A stretch of DNA of 50,421 bases from Sphaerisporangium sp. (GCA_025964675.1 JAOPYI010000237.1:1-50421), one strand, 5' to 3'. Numbered from the stretch's first letter, positions 15,115 to 24,050 are shown. The notes: generated from the sequence alone by a model not told the origin. Translations and numbers: made by a program.

Positions 15115-16971
15115 TCAGATCGCCAGCTCTACGTTGTAGTGCCTGAGCCACGTGTTGAACTGCAGTGCCATCTCGATGTTCATCCGGCTCACCCACTGGT
15201 GGGCGATCCCCGCGGGGTCCTCGAGCATGCGCCGCACCGCGTCGATGTCGAGGAACGGCAGCGCCGGTGACGAGGGGTCGTTGACCAGGGCGGTCATCTC
15301 GCCGTGCAGCATCTTGGTGTACGCCGGGTCCTGGGTGACCGGCCACGGGCTCTTCGTGCGCTCCAGCACGGAGGCGGGCACCAGGTCGCGCACCGCGGCG
15401 CGCAGGATGCTCTTCTCCCGGCCGTCGAAGGTCTTCATGCTCCATGGGGTGTTGTACATGTACTCCACGAGCCGGTGGTCGGCGTACGGCACCCGCAGTT
15501 CCAGGCCGTGAGCCATGGAGAGCCTGTCGTCGCGGTCGAGCAGCATGGGCAGCCACCGCGTCAGGGTGACGTAGCCGACCGAGCGCATCTGCCGCTCCTT
15601 GGCGTCCTCCCCGTCCTGGTGCGGCACTTCCGACAGCGCCTGCTGGAACTCGTCGGCGTAGTAGCGGTTCATGTCGAGCTTGCGCATGAGCCCCTCGTCG
15701 AACAGCCCCCTGCCCTGGCCCCGGGGGGAACCGGGCTGGCGGGTCTCGTTGGCCACCCACGGGAAGACGTCCGCGTCCAGCAGGACGGGGTTGTACATCC
15801 AGTTGTAGCCGCCGAAGATCTCGTCCGCCACCTCCCCTGCCAGCGCCACGGTGGAGTGGGTCTTGATCTGGCGGGAGGTGAGGTAGTTGGAGGTGTCCAT
15901 GTCGCCGAGCGTGGTCGGCATGTCCTGCGCCAGCAGGACCGCCAGGCGCGTCTCCGGATCCATCAGGTCCTCGGTCTTCAGCAGGATCCTGACGTGGTCG
16001 GAGTCCACGTGCCGGGCGACCTCCGCCGCGTACGGCTCGTCGGGTGAGAACCTGACGTCGTCGGGCTCGAAGTTCTTGGCGTAGTCGTCGAAGGTGACCA
16101 CGAAGGTCCGCACCCGCTCGCCGTCGAGCTTGCGCCACTTGGCGGCGATGGCGGTGATGGCGCTGGAGTCCACGCCCCCCGACAGCGCCGTGCAGAGCGG
16201 GACGTCCGCCTCGAGCTCGCGGAGCACGATGTCCTCGAGCAGCGAGCGGACGTTGGTGATGGTCGTGTCGAGGTCGTCGGTGTGCGGCCGCGCCTCCAGC
16301 GCCCAGTACGTCCGGTCGACCACGCCCTTGCGGCTGATGGTCAGCGTGTGCCCCGGCAGCACCGCCCGCATGTCACGGAAGACCGACTGCCCCGGCTTCT
16401 TGGCGGTGGCGAAGAGCTCCTGGAGCCCTTCGACGTCGACGGCCGGGCGGACCAGCGGGTTGGCCAGCAGCGCCTTCGGCTCGGAACCGAACAGGATGCC
16501 TTCGGGGAGCCTGGTGTAGAAGAGGGGCTTGACGCCCAGCCGGTCGCGGACCAGCACCAGCTCCTCGCGGCGCAGGTCCCACACCGCGAACGCGAAGATG
16601 CCCTCGAGCCGCTTGGCGCAGTCGGCACCCCACTCGAGGTAGGCGCGCAGGACCACCTCGGTGTCGCTGCGGGTGCGGAAGCGCTGCCCCCGCGCCTCGA
16701 GCTCACTGCGTAGTTGCTTGAAGTTGTAGACCTCGCCGTTGTAGACGATCACGGCGACGGGACGGCCGTCCTCCTCGACGGTCAGCGGCTGCACGCCGCC
16801 GGCCAGGTCGATGATGGAGGTGCGTGTGTGCCCGAGCGCGGCGTTGCCCCTCAGCCACAGCCCCTGGTCGGTCACGCCTCGTCTGGCCAGCGTATTCGTC
16901 ATTGCCTGCAGCGTCGGCCGCTCCTGCGTCAAGTCGCGCCCGAAGTCAACCCAGCCGGCGATGCCGCACAT
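15115..16971 (-). CDS. AsnB-type glutamine-dependent amidotransferase
   Basis: Class II glutamine amidotransferase fused to an ATP-pyrophosphatase synthetase domain, 618 aa, the normal length of AsnB. The processed nucleophile Cys2 is present (MCGIAGW), as are YNGEVYN (77-83), the glutamine-site loop RSDTEV (101-106) and the PP-loop SGGVDSS (264-270). In type II PKS clusters such enzymes (FdmV, XanA, OxyD) turn a carboxyl group into an amide, either on the starter or to close a pyridone/isoquinolinone ring. The ATG at 16971 follows GAGGGAGACGTGG. A TCGA pair with 11-bp spacing lies 63 bp upstream. Confidence 0.92.
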   Translation of the reverse strand: MCGIAGWVDFGRDLTQERPTLQAMTNTLARRGVTDQGLWLRGNAALGHTRTSIIDLAGGVQPLTVEEDGRPVAVIVYNGEVYNFKQLRSELEARGQRFRTRSDTEVVLRAYLEWGADCAKRLEGIFAFAVWDLRREELVLVRDRLGVKPLFYTRLPEGILFGSEPKALLANPLVRPAVDVEGLQELFATAKKPGQSVFRDMRAVLPGHTLTISRKGVVDRTYWALEARPHTDDLDTTITNVRSLLEDIVLRELEADVPLCTALSGGVDSSAITAIAAKWRKLDGERVRTFVVTFDDYAKNFEPDDVRFSPDEPYAAEVARHVDSDHVRILLKTEDLMDPETRLAVLLAQDMPTTLGDMDTSNYLTSRQIKTHSTVALAGEVADEIFGGYNWMYNPVLLDADVFPWVANETRQPGSPRGQGRGLFDEGLMRKLDMNRYYADEFQQALSEVPHQDGEDAKERQMRSVGYVTLTRWLPMLLDRDDRLSMAHGLELRVPYADHRLVEYMYNTPWSMKTFDGREKSILRAAVRDLVPASVLERTKSPWPVTQDPAYTKMLHGEMTALVNDPSSPALPFLDIDAVRRMLEDPAGIAHQWVSRMNIEMALQFNTWLRHYNVELAI

Positions 16972-17032
16972 CCACGTCTCCCTCGGTTGGTTCCATAGCT
17001 TCCCGCAGCATGCGGTCGGCGTTTTTAGACGG

Positions 17033-17050
17033 CCTCGACGGCCGCTCGAC
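17033..17050. promoter_or_regulatory. SARP-type box upstream of the amidotransferase gene
   Basis: CTCGAC at 17034-17039 and 17045-17050, giving TCGA at 17035 and 17046, 11 bp apart. It lies between the ferredoxin stop (17062) and the AsnB start (16971), so AsnB and nitroreductase may have their own activated promoter in addition to read-through. Confidence 0.62.
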
Positions 17051-17061
17051 GGTGGTGAGCA

Positions 17062-17250
17062 CTACTCGGCGCGGATCGACCGGGTCGGGCAGCCGTAGAC
17101 CGCCCTCAGGACCGCTTCGTGCAGCTCGGCCGGCGGGTCCGGGTCGATCACCTCTACCGCGCCGTCCTCGTCCTGGTCGAAGACCTTGGGCACGCGGTAG
17201 ACGCACATGCTGCTTACCACGCAGGTTTCCTTGGTCGCGCTCACGTGCAT
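17062..17250 (-). CDS. Small [3Fe-4S]-type ferredoxin
   Basis: Ferredoxin of 62 aa with the pattern C10-x5-C16 followed by YRVPKVFDQDEDG and a final GCPTRSI (Cys54). Three cysteines in this arrangement typify [3Fe-4S] ferredoxins that feed electrons to actinobacterial P450s. The start at 17250 (MHVSATKETC) fits the family; an upstream ATG at 17274 has no ribosome binding site. The natural partner in this window is the P450 at 5070-6269, although the genes are 11 kb apart. No ferredoxin reductase gene is seen, so a housekeeping one would be used. Confidence 0.85.
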   Translation of the reverse strand: MHVSATKETCVVSSMCVYRVPKVFDQDEDGAVEVIDPDPPAELHEAVLRAVYGCPTRSIRAE

Positions 17251-17435
17251 CACAATCACCGTTCCCAAGGCCATCGGTACGTTGCCAGAAGTACTGTGCG
17301 GCCAGAGGTTCGCGCCGGACTCGAGAGCCGGTGTAGAGGCCGCCAGTCGGGGAGCGCCCCGCCTTCGAGCGATGTTCCATGGTGCTGCGGCATGATCGCG
17401 CCGAGGTGGTCCGCGACGGGAAGGAAGGCCTGCCG

Positions 17436-18452
17436 ATGACGAGCACAGCCCCCGAGATCGACTCCGCGCACGGCATTCTCCGGCTCGCGAACGCTTTCTG
17501 CGACGCGCAGGCGCTGCTCACGGCCGCCGAGCTGGACCTGTTCACCGTGCTGCACGAGGGGCCCGCCACCGAGGAGGACATCCGCGGCCGCCTCGGGCTG
17601 CACGGCCGAGGATTGCGCGACTTCCTGCAGCTGCTCGTCGCGCTCGGCCTGCTCGAGGAGCGGAACGGCCGCTACGGCAACGCCCCGGGCGCGGAGCGCC
17701 ACCTCGTCGGCGGCCGGCCCGGTCACCTCGGCGGCTTCCTGCTCGGGGCCAAGGCGAACCTGTACCCGGTCTGGGACGGGCTCGCCGAGACGTTGCGCGT
17801 CGGCCTGCCGCGTTCGGCGGCCGACGGCTTCGCCGCGATGCTGGAGGACCTCGGGGAGCTGCGGCGGTACGTACGCATGATGGAAGGCGTGCTGCAACCG
17901 CTCATCCCGAGGATCGCCGAGGCGATCGACTGGTCGCGGTACGGTTCGGTGCTGGACGTCGGCGGGTGCAGGGGCGGCCTGGCGGGGCAGCTCGCCCTCG
18001 CCCACCACGGGCTGGCCGGGCACGTGTTCGACCTGCCGCAGATAGAGCCGCTGTTCGACGAGCACATGGCCGAGCTGGGCACGACCGGGAAGGTGAGCTT
18101 CCACGCCGGAGACTTCTTCCGCGACCCGCTCCCCCGTGCCGATGTGCTGATCCTCGGCCACATCCTGCACAACTGGCCGCTGAAGCAGCGGGAACACCTG
18201 GTCCGCGCGGCCTTCGAGGCCGTCGCCCCCGGCGGGGTGCTGCTGGTGCACGACCGGATGCTGGACGACGAGCGCGCCAACATCGACAACCTCCAGGCCA
18301 GCCTCATCATGGCGCTGGTCACCGAGGAAGGCTCGGAGTACACGATCGGCGAGCTGGCGGAACTCGCCGGGACCGCCGGGTTCGCCTCCGTGAGCCACCA
18401 GCCGCTCGACGAGAACGAGACGCTGGTCATGTGCCACAAGGCCGGCGCCTGA
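17436..18452 (+). CDS. SAM-dependent O-methyltransferase
   Basis: Methyltransferase of 338 aa of the plant-type/DnrK-TcmO family: N-terminal winged dimerisation domain (ILRLANAFCDAQALLTAAELDLFTVL is split over residues 14-39), then a SAM-binding domain with LDVGGCRGG (about 171-179) and GHILHNW (about 239-245). The ATG at 17436 has AAGGAAGG eight bases before it. It is clearly paralogous to the methyltransferase at 19519-20532. It probably methylates phenolic hydroxyls of the polyketide. A perfect hairpin follows the stop. A partial 11-bp repeat (17321/17332) upstream is too weak to call a SARP box. Confidence 0.88.
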   Translation: MTSTAPEIDSAHGILRLANAFCDAQALLTAAELDLFTVLHEGPATEEDIRGRLGLHGRGLRDFLQLLVALGLLEERNGRYGNAPGAERHLVGGRPGHLGGFLLGAKANLYPVWDGLAETLRVGLPRSAADGFAAMLEDLGELRRYVRMMEGVLQPLIPRIAEAIDWSRYGSVLDVGGCRGGLAGQLALAHHGLAGHVFDLPQIEPLFDEHMAELGTTGKVSFHAGDFFRDPLPRADVLILGHILHNWPLKQREHLVRAAFEAVAPGGVLLVHDRMLDDERANIDNLQASLIMALVTEEGSEYTIGELAELAGTAGFASVSHQPLDENETLVMCHKAGA

Positions 18453-18460
18453 CATCACTC

Positions 18461-18492
18461 GCGCGGCTGATCCCCGGGGGGATCAGCCGCGC
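18461..18492. terminator. Bidirectional hairpin terminator
   Basis: Perfect 15-bp stem GCGCGGCTGATCCCC (18461-18475) with its complement at 18478-18492, tight loop. It sits between the convergent methyltransferase (ends 18452) and NmrA-like gene (ends 18512). Confidence 0.8.
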
Positions 18493-18511
18493 TGTCATGT
18501 GCGGCGCCGGG

Positions 18512-19357
18512 TCAGTCGCGCAGTTCCGCCACATGCCGGGCCAGCCAGGAGTCGAACGTCGCCGGCGAGCGGCCGGTGATCTGCTGCACGGTGGGCATCG
18601 GCGTGCCACCCCGTAGCGCACCGGGATCCGCCATCGAGGCGAGCAGCCCCTCCACGAGCTGCGGCGGCATCCCCGCGCCGATCATGCCGTTTCTGGCCTG
18701 CTCCGGATCGACCTCGACGAACTGCAGCGGGCGCCCTAGCACGGCGGACACCTTGGCGGTGAGCTGCGGTGCCGACAGCGCCTCGGGACCGGTGAGCTGG
18801 TAGGCCTTCTCATGGTGGCCCGGTGTCGTCAGGCAGGAGACCGCGACCGCGGCCACGTCCTCCGGATCGATCACTGCCCGCTGGATCCCGCCGTGGGGCT
18901 GGTAGACCCTGCCCTGCGACTTGATCGACTTCTTCCACTGCATCACGTTCGACATGAACCCGGCCGGGCGCAGCGCGGTCCATTCGGCGCCCGACTCCAT
19001 GAAGGCCTTCTCGGCGTCCGCGTGCGCCCCTCCGTAGGAGTCGGTCACCGGCGGGTTGGCCGCGACGGACGAGAGCTTCACCACCCGTCCGGCACCGCTG
19101 TCGCGCAGCGCGTCCGCCAGGGTGAGCTCGTGCGCCAGCGCGTCCGGGCTGGTGGCGACGAAGACGCCGTCCGCGCCGGCGAGCGCGGCCCGGACGGTGC
19201 CGATCTCCTGGAGGTCGCCCGCGACGACCTCCACACCCGGGCCGAACGTGGCACGGGCGGGGTCGCGGGTGAACGCGCGCACCCGCTCACCCGCGGCCAC
19301 CAGCCCGTTCACCACGAGCCGTCCAACCGTCCCCGTAGATCCGAACACCACAATCAT
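18512..19357 (-). CDS. NmrA-like NAD(P)-binding protein
   Basis: Atypical SDR of 281 aa. N-terminal GSTGTVGR (GxxGxxG) at residues 6-13, acidic/aromatic strand pattern of NmrA/NAD(P)H:quinone reductase type (RAFTRDP; VEVVAGDL; KLSSVAA), and a C-terminal substrate region with LTGPEALSA. It lacks the YxxxK dyad of classical SDRs. The ATG at 19357 follows an excellent AAGGAGG. Such proteins are either quinone/flavin reductases or redox sensors. It has its own 161-bp upstream region with a small palindrome (19384-19397), so it may not belong to the methyltransferase operon. Confidence 0.8.
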   Translation of the reverse strand: MIVVFGSTGTVGRLVVNGLVAAGERVRAFTRDPARATFGPGVEVVAGDLQEIGTVRAALAGADGVFVATSPDALAHELTLADALRDSGAGRVVKLSSVAANPPVTDSYGGAHADAEKAFMESGAEWTALRPAGFMSNVMQWKKSIKSQGRVYQPHGGIQRAVIDPEDVAAVAVSCLTTPGHHEKAYQLTGPEALSAPQLTAKVSAVLGRPLQFVEVDPEQARNGMIGAGMPPQLVEGLLASMADPGALRGGTPMPTVQQITGRSPATFDSWLARHVAELRD

Positions 19358-19383
19358 GGGTCGCCTCCTTCGGCGCAACTCTG

Positions 19384-19397
19384 CAAGACAGGTCTTG
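19384..19397. promoter_or_regulatory. Short palindrome upstream of the NmrA-like gene
   Basis: CAAGAC-AG-GTCTTG, perfect 6-bp arms with a 2-bp centre, 27 bp before the start codon. It is compatible with a dimeric repressor site, but no adjacent regulator gene supports this. Confidence 0.3.
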
Positions 19398-19518
19398 GGC
19401 CGGAACCGGAAAGTGCCGGTCAGCGACGTCGGCTCTCGCCCGCTGACCGGCACGTGGCGGCGTGATCCTCATCTCGCGCCGTGCGAGGCCGCGCCCGCTC
19501 GCCCGAACGCGACAGGGG

Positions 19519-20532
19519 TCAGCCGGCCTTGCGGGCGACCACGAGCGTGTCGTCCTCACCGAGCAGGCGATCCTCGATCGAGGTGAATCCGGCCTCTTCG
19601 GCGTGGCCGCGCAGCTCGGCCACGGTGTACTCCGAGCCGCCGTCGGTGACCAGCAGCATGTCCAGGCTGATCACCAGGTTCTCGACGCGGCTGGACTCCC
19701 GGTCGAGCATCCGGTCGTACACCAGCAGGACGCCACCGGGGTTGACGCTCTGGTAGGCCGCCTTCACCAGGAACTTCCGCTGCTGCGGGTCCCAGTCGTG
19801 AAGCACGTGTCCCATCATCACGATGTCCGCCGAGGGAAGCGGGTCGTTGAAGAAGCTGCCGCCCTTGAACGACACCTTGTCGGCCAGGCCGTGCTCGGCG
19901 ACCTTCTCGTCGAAGAAGGGCGACATCTGCGGCAGGTCGAACACCGTGCCGGAAAGGTGCGGGTGCGCCTTGACGACCTGCGACACCAGGCTGCCCCGGC
20001 AGCCGCCGACGTCCAGCACGGACTTGTAGTCGGCCCATCCGTCGTAGGCCTCGATCAGCTGCGGGCCGAGCACGCCCGTGAGCGCGTCCATCGAGTTGAT
20101 GAACTGGGCGAGGATCTTCGGGTTGTCGACCACGGCGTCGAAGTCGCTGCCGGACTGCGGCTTCCCGCTGCGAAGCGCCTCCGACAGCTTGCCCCAGGCC
20201 GGGTACAGGTTGCGGTTGGACCGCTCGATGAACCCGCCGATGTAGGAGTCCGCGCCGCGCACCAGGTAGCGGTCCGCGCCCGTGCTGTTGGCGTAGCGGC
20301 CATCCTCGCGGTTCAGCAGGTCGAGCGCCACGAGGAGGTCGAGCCAGTCGGAGAGGCCTCGGCCGTGCAGCCCGAGGGTCTGGCGGATCTCCTCCTCGCT
20401 CGCCGCGCCGGCGCTCAACGTGGTGAACAGGCCGAGTTCCACGGCGGTCAGCAGCGCCTTGGCGTCGCAAAAGGAGTTTGCCAGCCTCAGAATGCCGGCC
20501 GGATGGCTGGTGTCCGTAGGAATGCTCGTCAC
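19519..20532 (-). CDS. SAM-dependent O-methyltransferase
   Basis: Methyltransferase of 337 aa, same family as 17436-18452. N-terminal dimerisation domain, SAM motif LDVGGCRGS (about 169-177), FDLPQ, and GHVLHDWD. The start is a GTG at 20532, preceded by AAAGGAGCC; no ATG in the right place exists. It follows the FAD monooxygenase gene by 14 bp, so these two and the F420-type gene at 21794 form one minus-strand operon. Substrate: a phenol of the polyketide, by inference. Two methyltransferases suggest at least two methoxy groups in the product. Confidence 0.87.
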   Translation of the reverse strand: MTSIPTDTSHPAGILRLANSFCDAKALLTAVELGLFTTLSAGAASEEEIRQTLGLHGRGLSDWLDLLVALDLLNREDGRYANSTGADRYLVRGADSYIGGFIERSNRNLYPAWGKLSEALRSGKPQSGSDFDAVVDNPKILAQFINSMDALTGVLGPQLIEAYDGWADYKSVLDVGGCRGSLVSQVVKAHPHLSGTVFDLPQMSPFFDEKVAEHGLADKVSFKGGSFFNDPLPSADIVMMGHVLHDWDPQQRKFLVKAAYQSVNPGGVLLVYDRMLDRESSRVENLVISLDMLLVTDGGSEYTVAELRGHAEEAGFTSIEDRLLGEDDTLVVARKAG

Positions 20533-20546
20533 TTGCGTGGCTCCTT

Positions 20547-21794
20547 TTACGCTTGGGAGAGGTTTTTCTCGTTGACGTCGATCTTCCGCATGGACCATTT
20601 GGCGATCTTCAGCGACATTTCCGTCGCCTCGGTCGCGTACTTCACCATTTCCGCCTGGTATTCGCCCACGGCGTCGAGCAGCGACCGCTCGCCACGGGTC
20701 ACCGCCGTCAGGGCGTGGCTCAACGCGGCGGCATCGCGCAGCGCGGTGTTGGCCCCGACCCCGCCGGTCGGCGGCATCGTGTGCACCGCGTCGCCGAGGG
20801 GGATCACGCTGCCCGGCGCCCAGGGCTCGACGGGCATCGTGGCCCGCAGCGCGAGCGGATAGGTCTCCTCCGGCTCGGCGTGGGCGAACACGCCGCGCAG
20901 GTCCGGGTGCCAGTCGGCGGTGCGCTCGAGCACCAGCTCGCGGAGCTCCTCGCCGGTCATCGCGAAGAACGAGCTGTCGGGCAGCCCGAGGACGTCCCGG
21001 TGCACGCTGAACACCGACATGTAGTAGTCCTCGGTCTCGTCGAACCCGAGGCCCGGCCACAACCGGTCGGCGGCCTCGCGCGGCGGGGTGCGGAAGACCA
21101 TGGGCATGAGCGCGAGGCGCAGCCCGTTCGAGCCGGTCACGTTGAGGAACCGGTCGCGCAGCACCTCCGGCAGGCCGGCCTCGATCGCGCTGGCCCTCGG
21201 GGTGCGCGACAGGATCGCGCGCACCCCGAGGTCCTGAGCGCTGTAGTCCGGCAGCAACTGGGCGCGCACCTGGGAGTTGGCCCCGTCGGCGGCCACCAGC
21301 ACGTCGCCGGTGTCGGAGTGGCCGTCGGCGAAGTGCGCCACGACCCCGCCCTCCGCCTGCTCGTAGTGGGTGAACCGCTTGCCGAAGCGCACCACGTCGT
21401 CGAGCCCGGCGAGCAGCACGCGGCGCAGCGTCACCCGGTCGACCGCGTCCACCTTGTCCGGCGCGTCGCCTCGGGGGTCGTCGAACTGCGGGGCCCACTG
21501 CTGGTTGAGCCGCTCGTCGTACGCCGCGAGGCCCTCTTCCTGCCGCTTGTTCGACGTCGCGGTGAGCAGATCCTGGGCAAGGCGGGGCAGGCACTCGCGC
21601 AGCGCCCGCTCCCCCTCGGGGCTGATACGCAGCCGGTAGCCCTGCATCCGGCCCCGGGGGGACTCGTCACGCTCGTACACGACGATGTCGTCGACGCCGG
21701 CCTGCTTCAGGCCCTGAGCCAGGCACAGCCCTCCGATGCCGCCACCGATGATGATGATCCGCATCGGCCGGCCCTGGTCGCGGGGGGTCTCCAT
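20547..21794 (-). CDS. FAD-dependent monooxygenase
   Basis: Flavin monooxygenase of 415 aa, UbiH/PHBH type without the C-terminal thioredoxin-like domain found in the other two hydroxylases. Motifs: GGGIGGL (about 18-24), VAADGANSQVR (about 162-172), and GDAVHTMPPTGGVGAN (about 318-333). The ATG at 21794 overlaps the stop codon of the upstream F420-type gene (TGATG), favouring translational coupling; an in-frame ATG at 21764 (MRIIIIGGG) is a possible alternative. Likely an aromatic hydroxylase or Baeyer-Villiger-like step; xanthone formation in related pathways uses flavin enzymes of this general class. Confidence 0.87.
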   Translation of the reverse strand: METPRDQGRPMRIIIIGGGIGGLCLAQGLKQAGVDDIVVYERDESPRGRMQGYRLRISPEGERALRECLPRLAQDLLTATSNKRQEEGLAAYDERLNQQWAPQFDDPRGDAPDKVDAVDRVTLRRVLLAGLDDVVRFGKRFTHYEQAEGGVVAHFADGHSDTGDVLVAADGANSQVRAQLLPDYSAQDLGVRAILSRTPRASAIEAGLPEVLRDRFLNVTGSNGLRLALMPMVFRTPPREAADRLWPGLGFDETEDYYMSVFSVHRDVLGLPDSSFFAMTGEELRELVLERTADWHPDLRGVFAHAEPEETYPLALRATMPVEPWAPGSVIPLGDAVHTMPPTGGVGANTALRDAAALSHALTAVTRGERSLLDAVGEYQAEMVKYATEATEMSLKIAKWSMRKIDVNEKNLSQA

Positions 21795-22651
21795 CAGCGA
21801 AGCACCACGTCGGCTATCCGGTCGAGGTGGTCGGGGTCGGCCGTGACCGACAGCAGCAGCAGCTCGTCGCAGCCGTTGGCGGCGTAGCCGTCCACGACGT
21901 CACGCAGCCTGGCCTCGTCGGTGACGGCGCCTGCGGCGAGATGCTGGGCCACCTGTCCCATGTAGGAGTAGTAGCTGAGCATGTGCTCGGTGGCGAGCTC
22001 CTTGCCGCCCGGGCCGAGCGACACATAGCAGTTGGCCCCCATCCTCGGCGAGCCGCTGCGGCCTTCCTCGTCCCACAGCTCCTTGATCTTGGTCACCAGC
22101 TCCGGGTACTTGTGCGGCGGCCCGCCCGGCGAGATCCAGCCGATGCCGTACTTCGCGGCCCGGCGCAGGCCGGCCTCAGTGTGGCCGCCCCCCCAGATCG
22201 GGATGTCGCCGTTGGTGGGACGGGGACCGACGCCGGGTACCGGGCCCTTCCCCTTCCAGATCTCCCTGAGCTCCTCGATCATGGCGTCCAGGCGCCGGCC
22301 CCGGGTGGCGTAGTCCGTGCCGGTGGCGACGTAGTCGTCCTCCCGCATCCCGGCGGAGACGCCGAGGATGAGCCGGCCGCCGGAGAGGCGGTCCAGGCTG
22401 GCGAGCTGCTTGGCCAGCTCCACGGCGCTCGGCCGGTAGGCGGCCAGCAGGATCGCCGTCACCAGCTTGATCCGCTCGGTGACGGCGGCCGCGGCGGAGA
22501 GCGCCACGATGCTGTCGTAGTTGTCGTAGACCACCCGGTCGGAAACCGTCAGGCTGTGGAATCCGAGGCGATCCGCGCGGCGTGCGAACTCGATCAACTG
22601 GCTGCCGTCAGCACCGGGCACGGTGGTCGGCAGGCAGACTCCGATATCCAT
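21794..22651 (-). CDS. LLM-class F420-dependent oxidoreductase
   Basis: Luciferase-like TIM-barrel protein of 285 aa. Family signatures: ADRLGFHSLTVSDR, AKQLASLDRLSGGRLILGVSAG and a GxWxGGHT-like substrate loop (IPIWGGGHT). These usually bind deazaflavin F420 rather than FMN, and reduce or dehydrogenate C=C bonds. The ATG at 22651 follows AGAGGAG. It is the first gene of an operon with a FAD monooxygenase and a methyltransferase. It is paralogous to 42158-43015, with identical length. Two TCGA pairs with 11-bp spacing lie in the upstream divergent promoter. Cofactor assignment is from family knowledge, not proven. Confidence 0.85.
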   Translation of the reverse strand: MDIGVCLPTTVPGADGSQLIEFARRADRLGFHSLTVSDRVVYDNYDSIVALSAAAAVTERIKLVTAILLAAYRPSAVELAKQLASLDRLSGGRLILGVSAGMREDDYVATGTDYATRGRRLDAMIEELREIWKGKGPVPGVGPRPTNGDIPIWGGGHTEAGLRRAAKYGIGWISPGGPPHKYPELVTKIKELWDEEGRSGSPRMGANCYVSLGPGGKELATEHMLSYYSYMGQVAQHLAAGAVTDEARLRDVVDGYAANGCDELLLLSVTADPDHLDRIADVVLR

Positions 22652-22761
22652 TACGCTCCTCTTGGACTCATACGCGGGCCCGACGAGCAGCTCGCTCAGC
22701 GCGCCGCGTCAGCAACCGGGCTACCAACGTGAGCAATGGTCCGTGCCGTCCCTGGGGCCAC

Positions 22762-22778
22762 GGTCGAGTCCCGGTCGA
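22762..22778. promoter_or_regulatory. SARP-type box in the 22.7 kb divergent promoter
   Basis: GGTCGAG at 22762-22768 and GGTCGAC at 22773-22779 give TCGA at 22764 and 22775, spaced 11 bp. It lies 111 bp before the minus-strand gene starting at 22651. Confidence 0.65.
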
Positions 22779-22896
22779 CACCGATGGCCGCAACATCCCC
22801 GCGACGCCGATCGAGGCCGCGCCCGCCGCCCGATGACGCCCGCCGTGACCGCCGGGGCATTGGCGGACCCCCCGATTTCCGGCGCCGGCGGCCTCC

Positions 22897-22915
22897 ATCG
22901 AGAGCCGCTCGATGA
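22897..22915. promoter_or_regulatory. SARP-type box upstream of plus-strand F420-type gene
   Basis: TCGA at 22898 and 22909, spaced 11 bp, about 90 bp before the GTG at 23003. The same stretch also reads as an inverted repeat CATCGAG/CTCGATG, so it could bind a symmetric dimer instead. Confidence 0.6.
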
Positions 22916-23002
22916 CACCTCAAACCGCATTGCGCGCGAGATATCGAGTATTTATCTTGAAATCGTGAGGCCAGGTGCGACTATGTCGTGGAGGGATATT
23001 TC

Positions 23003-24004
23003 GTGAAATTAGGTGCGATCATAGAATGGGCAGACGACCTCTCCACATTCCGAAGCCTGATTCGTCTGGCGGACGACCTTGGATATGATGTCATCGGCGT
23101 AGGTGACACGCCGGCCCGCGCATGGGAACTGTATGTATCGCTCACGGTGGCCGCCCAGGAAAGCCGTAACGCGATCCTGACGCCGATGGTCACCACGCCG
23201 TTCCTGCGCCACCCCGCCGCCACCGCCACCGCGATCTCCACCTTGCATGAGGTGACGGGCGGCCGCGTCATGCTCGCCATCGGAAACGGCGGCAGCGTCA
23301 GGCGGATCGTCGGACGGCTACCGGTGGCGACGCCCAAGGAGCTGTACGACTACGTCAAGGCCGTGCGGGAGATCCTCGACGGCCGCACGACGGTGGTCGA
23401 CGGTCTCACCACGGAAGCCCTCACGCGAGTCCGCCCCATGCCGATCCACGTCGCCGCCGACTACCCGCAGAGCCTGCGCCTGGCGGGCGAGCTCGCCGAC
23501 GGCGTGATCACCACCGTCGGCATGTCGACGGAGCTGGTCGAGCGGAAGATCGCGACGGTTCGCGACGCGGCCGAGAAGGCCGGGCGCGACCCCGACGCGA
23601 TCGAGGTCTGGGGTTTCAGCTTCATCTCCATCCGCGACACCCGCGCCGAGGCGAACGCCGAGATCGGCTCCGCCCTCGCCTCCGACGTCGCCCTGCGCCT
23701 GAAGTCCAAGCACATGCGGGCGAAGATCCCGCCGCACCTTCTGGGCGCGGTCGAGGAGATGGAGCGCCGCTACGACGTCTGGGACCACACCATCGGAGGC
23801 AAGAACGCGATGCTGCTCGAGGAGCTCGGGCTCGTCGACTTCGCGGCCGGGCTGACCGGCATCACCGGAGACCTCACCGAGGTGGGCGCCCACCTGAACA
23901 AGCTGCAGTCGCTCGGCGTGTCCGGCGTGCTCGCGGCGCTCCCCGTCGTCGCCGACCCGGCCGGGACCCTGCGCCGGCTCAGCCAGGCGGCGGCCTCCGC
24001 CTGA
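23003..24004 (+). CDS. LLM-class F420-dependent oxidoreductase
   Basis: Luciferase-like TIM-barrel enzyme of 333 aa, more like the methylene-tetrahydromethanopterin reductase branch than the 285-aa pair. Seen: LADDLGYDVIGVGDTP, the glycine-rich GNGGSVRRIVGRLPV loop and HVAADYPQSLRLAGELADGVI. The start is taken as GTG at 23003 because GGAGGG lies eight bases upstream; an in-frame GTG at 22988 would add five residues. It is transcribed alone from the divergent promoter and ends at a strong hairpin. A reduction or dearomatisation step using F420H2 is the likely chemistry. Confidence 0.84.
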   Translation: MKLGAIIEWADDLSTFRSLIRLADDLGYDVIGVGDTPARAWELYVSLTVAAQESRNAILTPMVTTPFLRHPAATATAISTLHEVTGGRVMLAIGNGGSVRRIVGRLPVATPKELYDYVKAVREILDGRTTVVDGLTTEALTRVRPMPIHVAADYPQSLRLAGELADGVITTVGMSTELVERKIATVRDAAEKAGRDPDAIEVWGFSFISIRDTRAEANAEIGSALASDVALRLKSKHMRAKIPPHLLGAVEEMERRYDVWDHTIGGKNAMLLEELGLVDFAAGLTGITGDLTEVGAHLNKLQSLGVSGVLAALPVVADPAGTLRRLSQAAASA

Positions 24005-24050
24005 CCCCCGCCCGGCCCGGGCGTTCGCCCCAGCCGGGCGTCGCGCTACA

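Larger units (their letters stand above)
22652..23002. other. Divergent promoter region with two SARP-type boxes
   Basis: 351 bp between two divergent F420-type oxidoreductase genes. No gene is supported inside. It carries two TCGA pairs with 11-bp spacing (22764/22775 and 22898/22909), one nearer to each gene, and an AT-rich stretch before the plus-strand start. Confidence 0.6.

Noticed and set aside
17321-17338. Possible SARP-type box upstream of the first methyltransferase
   Set aside because: TCGAGAG and TGTAGAG are 11 bp apart, but the second lacks TCGA; too weak to list as a site.
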